From Castanea sativa (lineage: Eukaryota; Streptophyta; Magnoliopsida; Fagales; Fagaceae): DNA of 64,000 bases. The translations under genes and the position numbers were made by a program. How positions within the stretch are numbered: the stretch's first letter is position 1; each line of letters begins with the position of its first letter. The stretch is taken from NCBI RefSeq assembly GCF_040712315.1, contig NC_134018.1:5036001-5100000 (forward strand). Reading direction: 5' to 3'. The notes under the pieces were generated by a model. The model saw nothing but the letters and a program-made list of their open reading frames with translations. It did not search any database and had not been told where the DNA came from. Shown here piece after piece: positions 57,561 through 64,000 of the stretch.

Positions 57561-59199
57561 CCAGAAACCTTAATAGTATAGAAGTAAAAGTAACGGTGAC
57601 CAAAGGACGCCTAGAGTCAAGGTGTCGAACGGTCAAAATCTCTCTTTTTTCTTTTTTCTTTTTTCCATTTGTGGAGCCCAAATCAAACCGAAAGACAAGC
57701 AATTTTAAAGCCCAGTTGTCATCTCATGCGTCACAGCAGCTGTTGTTAGTTGATATAGGATTGATAATGTACTTCGTTAAATCTTGAGCTCGAAGGCTTA
57801 ATTATAAACTTGAGTTTGACTTGACTAATAGATCAAGTCAATCTAAGCCAAGTAACAATCTCAAACTCAAATATTGTTCTTAGTTTTGGTTCGAGTTCAA
57901 GCCAAACTTGAACATTTTACTTTTGTTATTGAGTCCAACCCAAATATTCATTACTCAACTTGCATTTTCTAGCCACATCCTTCCTTGCATTTTCAATTTT
58001 ATTATGCTATGAATCATCTTAATGTATTCTTAAAAGTTAAAACTACAAATTAAATAATATATGATATTAAATATTATTATTTTATAATTTAATAATTACA
58101 ATAAAGGGCACTGTCATTTGAATTCTAAATGTTTTCATTAAAAATACAATACCAAAAAGTAAAAGTTGAGTTCCGGCTTTTTGACAATATTTAATATTTA
58201 TGATCATATATGGTATAACCTATAAAAGAGTAATTATAATAATATTTAGTTAATGTTGCTTGGGGAGGGTTTAGAGTCCCATGCAATTCTCCTTACAATA
58301 AAATTCTAACCTCTCATGATTACAGTTTCTAAAATTCTCTCTTTTAGTGTATAGAGAGAACTAATTACATGGTAATTTGTCTTATACCTCTATTACATAT
58401 ATTGACTTAACTGAAAATTCTCTATTTGTATTTAGGACTAAGTTACCAGAAAGTTTGTAGGCTTGGACTTTTTAGTTTTTACACTGAATTTTTACACCAT
58501 TTTGCACTGTGGTGGTTTTTACTCTTAGTGGAGTGAGTTTGTGAGACAGTCTGGATTTCTATGCTAAAATTTTGATGTCTATTTCTGTGCCATCACTTTC
58601 AATTTTCAAAGTTAGAAAAGCGGAAATTCTGGATGCTACTAGTTGTATCCTTTTGAAAATAAGTATTTGAAGGAGCTTTTCTCTATCTCATTGTCTGCTC
58701 GAGGAGAAATTTAAGTCATACCAAACGGGAAAAAAACGACTGAATGAAAATGATCTATGTTTTTCTATATATTCATTATGGTTCTATTACTTTAAAAAAA
58801 AAATTCTCCCATTACTTTGCTAAAGTGGTAGGTTACGAGGGGTGAAAGAAAAAAGTAGAGTTAGTAGTAGATGCAAGACAAAGTGATTGTCCACCACTCA
58901 CAACTTATCATCACAATAAATTGTAAATAAAATTATGAAATAAGTTGTATGTACAAAATAAGACTTATTTGACAAGCTTTTCGTAATATAGAGAATCCCC
59001 TTCACCCATTGTGTGTGTGTTTCTCAAAAGAAAAGATACTCAGTGTTGTTGAGTTGTCTCACATCGGTAAAGTGTGATGTTGAGAACGGATTTATCACTT
59101 GCTCTGTGACACTAACTTCCGCATGCAGTTTTGGTGTTGGCGTGTGAATGTATTCCATTATCTCATCCACTTCTTTTATATATGTGTGCGTGTGTTTCT

Positions 59200-59201
<2 letters not shown>
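57561..59201. other. intergenic spacer
   Basis: No gene recognised. Around 59036-59120 a sequence like GTTGAGTTGTCTCACATCGG is reminiscent of repeat leader sequence. Confidence 0.35.

Positions 59202-59253
<52 letters not shown>
59202..59253. repeat. (TA)n microsatellite
   Basis: About 26 TA units. Confidence 0.95.
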
Positions 59254-59256
<3 letters not shown>

Positions 59257-59807
59257 TAAATGCAAAATAGCACAAGAGGTTATTTTTGCACATTTAACCT
59301 CAAAAACCACCCATATTAGTTTAGGTAAATTTGTGTAAAACAGCATAATACCCATAGTTTACATGATTACTATTGCTGTGTGAATTGATAAAAGAAATAC
59401 TAAAAAAATAAGTGACTGATATGATTTGGGAGAATTATAAAAAAATTATAAAGAAATAATATTTTAATGAAATGTAGTGTAAAAGAGATAATTCTTTAAT
59501 AAAATGTAATGTAAAAGAGATAATTCTTTAATGAAATGTAATGTAAAATTGATAATTTAATGTAAGATATTTTGAAAAGTAGCTATTTAAAAAAAAAGTT
59601 TTCATACTAAAATAGACAAACATTTTTACATGAGCTGATGTGAATCATCTAACTATTTAAAAGGGAAAATAAATTATGTGGGTCAACTCAAGATGATTAC
59701 TTATAATTTTATGATATTTGTCAATAATTTAATGTTATATTTTAAAAATAAAAAGTTAACGAATATCATAATGACACTAATTTAAGAAAAAAAACTAATT
59801 ATTACCG
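59254..59807. other. AT-rich spacer
   Basis: Contains a short repeated AATGTAATGTAAAAGAGATA unit (about 59465-59545). No gene. Confidence 0.4.
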
Positions 59808-59955
59808 TACACTCTTGATGCGATGGTCACTACTCTACAAGTATAAATGCTTGTAGGGTATAGGGAGTAAAGGTTATGGTTCAAGTTTTCAAGAGGGAGT
59901 TTTACACACATATATACTTGGTTGGGTTAAGCTAGAGTAAAATTTATATATTTTT
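59808..59955 (+). mobile_element. tRNA-derived SINE, family 3, copy 1
   Basis: Pol III boxes: GATGCGATGGTCAC (box A-like) and TGGTTCAAGTT (box B-like), with TACAAGTATAAATGCTTGTA between. It ends GCTAGAGTAAAATTTATAT and a T-run. It matches 63848-64000 along its whole length. Confidence 0.7.
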
Positions 59956-60487
59956 TTAAAAAATAACAATTAATTTTTTTGATAGCTTTTTATATTACCC
60001 ATGAAAGTAATGTTAAGATTTTCCTAAAATAGCTTATTAACAATTATTCTAAGAATATCTGTTAACATAATCCAAGTCTAAATCTCTTGTCTAATGATTC
60101 ATGCTTGATCTACTTTATACTCTACCAATAAAAATAGAGACATGACCATCTCTTTTAATTAAATTCTTATTTTTAGTTTTTTTTTGGTTCCTAAAATAAC
60201 TAATAAAAAATAAAAATTCAAACCACCCTCACCTCCAGTCCACCACCAACGGCCTCTGCGGTGTCACTGGAAAGATTTCGCGGACTGTCATCAGCGGCCA
60301 TACTCTACATCCGACAGTACCAACAAAAAAAAAAATCCAATAAACCCCACTAGCCACCACCTCGTGGTTACATTTTTTAACGCACGTTTGGATCCTGGAA
60401 ACAAACGAAAGTTTTTGTTTTCTTTTGTTTTGGTTTTTCCAAGAAACAAAAGCGAAGTTTACTATGTTTTACAAGAGCTAAAAGTGA

Positions 60488-60539
60488 AACAAGGCACGAG
60501 GAGAAATAAGCCACAAGGCACGAGGAGAAATAAGCCACC
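60488..60539. repeat. 26-bp unit in two tandem copies
   Basis: The unit CAAGGCACGAGGAGAAATAA with the following GCCAC is repeated exactly twice. Confidence 0.9.
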
Positions 60540-60564
60540 AAAAGTCAATAGTAACAAATACTTA

Positions 60565-60837
60565 GGTGGAGTTTGGATAGCGCGTTTTCTGTGTCCGCGT
60601 TTTGTTTTTTGTTTTTTGTTTTTTGTTTTTTTTTCCTCCAGCCGCAAGTGTTGACCCAATTTTCTGTGAACAGTGCATTCGTGCACTGTTCACGGACTCA
60701 CAAATTTCACTTTTCAGCAACTTTTTCATTAAAAATGGGTCCTGCGATACTATTCACACATTTTAAAATTATTTTGCTACAGTGTTTTCAGTTTTCAGTT
60801 TTCAGCAATCAGCAATAAGTTCTATCCAAACGGACAT
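60565..60837 (-). mobile_element. hAT-like MITE, copy 2
   Basis: Inverse orientation of the copy at 54750: it ends GCAATAAGTTCTATCCAAACG and contains CAGTGCATTCGTGCACTG. Includes a T6G-type run (about 60603-60630). Confidence 0.7.
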
Positions 60838-60841
60838 TTAG

Positions 60842-61050
60842 AGTCCGTTTGGATATAACTTATTGCTGAAAACCGAAAACTGAAAACACTGTACAAAAAT
60901 AAATTTTTAATGTGTAAAAATTACTGTTCATCCCAAAAAGTACTGTTCATTGGCCTAAAATCACTGTTCATGGCCAATGAACAGTGACACATGCGCGTAG
61001 AAAAAAAAAACGGCCAGACATGGACGCAACTGTGCTATCCAAACGCCCTC
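60842..61050 (+). mobile_element. hAT-like MITE, copy 3
   Basis: Starts GAGTCCGTTTGGATATAACT and ends TATCCAAACGCCCTC. The middle is diverged with repeated ACTGTTCAT. Adjoins copy 2 head to head. Confidence 0.65.
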
Positions 61051-62256
61051 TTAGTATGCTTGGATACCACTTATTTTATTAAAAATTAAAAATTAAAAAT
61101 AATAAAAAAATTAGTGTTTATACATTGGCACTGTTTATAAGCTTGATTGCACGAACAGTACATAAACAGTGTAATAAGCATTGGTTTTAAAACACAAACG
61201 CGGAGAACTTAGACGTGCAAACCAAACGAAATAAGAAAGAATATATTTTTACCACTTATTCTAATTCCAGGTGTTAAGTTATTAATCATTTTAATTTAAA
61301 TTAATTATTAAAATTACTTTTTTACCCACAAATAATAACAAGTAGCAATCTACTATTTTAAAATTTATCAAAAAAATATTATAAAAATATTATAAATATA
61401 ACAATATTTTTTAAAAATTCCTATTTTATTTTATCTTATCTATTAGATTAGGAGGAATATTAGGCACCTCCTCGTTAAGGGAAGAAAGTCAACAACGTGA
61501 ATTGCGTATACGTATCAATCGTTCGTGGTCCCTAGTCGTGAAACGTGTTTAATCCTTACAATCTCCAATCCGTAATCTTCAATTATCTTCGTCTATAAAT
61601 GATCCAATCTTTTCAAGTCTTCTGTCCAGTGAAAATTTTCACTGGACACGTCCGAATTTAAAAACGTATCTAAGAGTGAACATGTGTCCACCATCTAAAA
61701 ACGTATCTAAGAATGAACATGTGTCCACCATCTAACGTATTCAATGAAAACTTATACTGAACACATGCCACACCCTTTAATATTTACCCTTTCCTTTTTT
61801 AAATTTATCGTGTAACTTGTGCCATGCACTATTTTATATTCTCTGCGTGAACGCCAAGGCAAATGGCCCCCAAATTATTACTATTAATTGTCTTTTTCTC
61901 TTAATAAAAAAAAAAAAAATTGTCCTTTTCTCTTTTGACTTTAAAACATTTAATGGAATTAAAATTAAAAAAAAAGATGAAAAAGAGTAATTGCACTGTT
62001 TGTTCCTGGTATTGACCGACATTTTTCTTTTTTCTGGATAAACATTGACAAACATTAATGTCTTTACCAGAACAATTTCATGGAAGTATAACGTGAATAC
62101 AATCCATTCAACTACCTAGTAATAATTAGTTTCCCAAAAAATAAAAATAAAACTACCTACTAATAATTGTAAGCCTATAAGAGAGGGCTTAGAGTAGAAT
62201 TTTTATTTTGTATAAAAAAAATAATTGTAAGTGAAAAAGTGCATTTAATCCCATAA
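61051..62256. repeat. spacer with a further MITE remnant and a 37-bp duplication
   Basis: 61058-61225 resembles another Fold/hAT-like MITE (CTTGGATACCACTT to AACCAAACG). 61661-61735 holds two copies of ACGTATCTAAGAGTGAACAT plus GTGTCCACCATCTA. No gene. Confidence 0.45.
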
Positions 62257-63584
62257 GAGTATCCATAGCCCAAAATGCCATCATATCCTACTTTATCATT
62301 CCAAAAAATTACTTTATCAATTATACAATACCATTTTACAATACTTCAGTATCCTAACTTTTATTTTATAATACAACACATGAAAATAATATTTCTACAT
62401 AATAAAATAATATATCATAATAAAATAATATATCCCAAAACCCAAAGCCCAAATCACCTCTGCAACCACTTGCAACCACCACCACCACGAAGAACATACC
62501 CAAACTGTTGTTTTCTTGAAACCCCAGCCACAAACTCATGGCCATCGAAACCCAAAGACCCATATATTACAAAACCCAAAAACCTATAGAGAAAACAAAA
62601 TCAATTCAAAATCAAATCAAACTAATAGCAATAGCAACCCCCAACTCCGGCAACCACGGCAACCCACAAAATCAAAATCAAACCAAACCACGGCAACCCC
62701 CAACTCCACCACCATGAATCCACAAAAAAAAAAAATCCATTCCAAAATCAGTTCAAACCAATAGAAAAATGTCATACTTAATTCAGTCATACCCATCTCT
62801 TCCTTTAAGCATCGATTGTAGCCAAAAAAAAAAAAAAAACCATAGAACCCAGAACTCTAAACTCACTGATCCACCACGATCCTTAGCCCTAGAGCCACCA
62901 CAACCCACCACGACCCGCCACAATCCACACCGATTCAAAACCCAACCAATGTAACCGGACTTGAGAGATCCACAAACTCATCAAACCCACGTCGGACTTG
63001 AGAGACCCATAACCCACGACCTACACCAAACTTGAGAGAGCCACGACCTATGACTTATGCCAGACTTGATGCACCCATGAACCGTGACAGAGCCATGATC
63101 CACAGAGAAGACGAGAAGCTTGGCATTGGCAGCGATGGCGAGAGAGAGAGGGGTGAGAGAGAAGAGAGAGGCTTGGCCTGGCTTGTGGTGGCCTGTGATG
63201 GTGGCTTGTGGTGGTGGCTTGTGGTGGGGCCTGTGATAGTGGGTCTGCCCATGGTGGCTTGGTGATGGTGTTCATGTCGACCATGGTTTTGGGTCCGAAG
63301 AGGAGAGAGCAAACAAGAGAGAAGAAGACAAGAAAGGGAAATGAAAGAATGAGAAAGGAAGAGAGAGAAGAATCAGAGATAATATAATAATAATTTTTAA
63401 TTATACAATCTTGCTATAGTACCATCCTATACAGTACCATCCTAGAAATATGATGGTACTTTAGCAACATTGTAAAATTTTTTACAATTGGCACAATTTG
63501 CAAGTCGGGCTGGAGCATCATTTTAATGGTTTGATGGTAAAATATATCAACATATAAGATATACAAGGCAGATTGTGAATGCTC
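62257..63584. mobile_element. PIF/Harbinger-like non-autonomous element B
   Basis: Left end GAGTATCCATAG and right end ATTGTGAATGCTC are imperfect inverts. TAA is duplicated at 62254-62256 and 63585-63587. The interior has CCACCACAACCCACCACG-type sequence and GA-rich sequence at 63300-63380, the mirror order of element A at 14815-15774. Open frames at 63032-63312 are low-complexity and not accepted as genes. Confidence 0.6.
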
Positions 63585-63847
63585 TAAGAATGTCAGAAGA
63601 TGCCAATTTTATTTTTATCACTAAATCTTATCTTAACGGTTCTATGACTTCTATCTACTTTTTTTTTAAAAAACCTATTTAATGACATAATCTACCACCA
63701 AATCCATCTTATTGGTACAAAATCTGAACTACTTTTTTTTTTACTAAAAAATCCAAAGTCCAAAATATAATACCTTCTTATCTATGTAGATATTTTTAAA
63801 CATGGTCCATGATCCACCACCTTAAAAATGTTAACATACCACTACAC

Positions 63848-64000
63848 ACCCTTAGTGCGATGATCACCCTACAAGTATGAGTGCTTGCGGGGTGTGGGGT
63901 GTGGGGGTAAAGGCTGATGTTCAAGTTTCTAAGAAGAAGTTTCACATACATATACACTTATATTAGACTAAAATAAAGTTTCTATCCTGTATAAAAAAAA
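63848..64000 (+). mobile_element. tRNA-derived SINE, family 3, copy 2
   Basis: GTGCGATGATCACC and TGATGTTCAAGTTT correspond to boxes A and B of copy 1. It ends CTATCCTGTATAAAAAAAA at the window edge, the typical 3' end. Confidence 0.7.

Noticed and set aside
63032..63312. Gly/Trp- or His/Pro-rich frames
   Set aside because: Low-complexity interior of a PIF/Harbinger-like element, in all frames.

Overview
The window is nuclear DNA of a flowering plant, most likely a woody eudicot. It is AT-rich, has spliced gene fragments with GT-AG introns, and is filled with plant transposon types: an RNase H-bearing L1 LINE, Ty3/gypsy Tat, Ty1/copia, PIF/Harbinger-like and hAT-like MITEs, and tRNA-derived SINEs. 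The mix of SINE and MITE families looks like Fagaceae (oak or chestnut relatives) to me. That is an impression from memory, not a measured result. No rRNA, tRNA gene or CRISPR array was seen.

Layout. At 1-1038 (minus) are the first two exons of a membrane-anchored short-chain dehydrogenase (11-beta-HSD/steroleosin type), which runs off the left edge. A 5'-truncated LINE on the minus strand fills 3926-8276. From 8277 to 16271 there is no gene, only MITEs, SINE remnants, a degenerate telomere-like tract and a 354-bp near-perfect palindrome with a 5-bp target duplication. A complete Tat-lineage Ty3/gypsy element lies at 16277-26376 (684/685-bp LTRs, duplication GTAAA). It has a broken sense gag-pol and, downstream of it, a spliced gene on the opposite strand with its own TATA box. 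From 26382 to 35520 there is a 2.48-kb solo LTR (duplication AATGG), simple repeats and a possible orphan exon.

The main host gene is a single-exon CC-NB-LRR disease-resistance gene, 35523-43323 (+). It is split inside its NB-ARC domain by a minus-strand Ty1/copia element (36340-41553, duplication GGATG, LTRs differing at two positions of 182). It also carries a separate one-base loss just after the insertion, so it is a pseudogene as assembled. The copia leader holds back-to-back arrays of W-box cores, TGACGTG boxes and CGCGTG boxes.

Right of the NLR no ordinary gene is recognised. A non-autonomous LTR element (48413-52496, duplication GTGTC) encoding a broken plant-transposon protein sits inside one arm of a foldback repeat. 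The rest is MITEs, two copies of a third SINE family and a second PIF/Harbinger-like element at 62257-63584.

A quality warning: in parts of the Tat pol region and the copia element many frameshifts fall where CAG or CTG is expected but CG is read. Some of the apparent decay may therefore be systematic sequencing or polishing error at methylated CHG sites.
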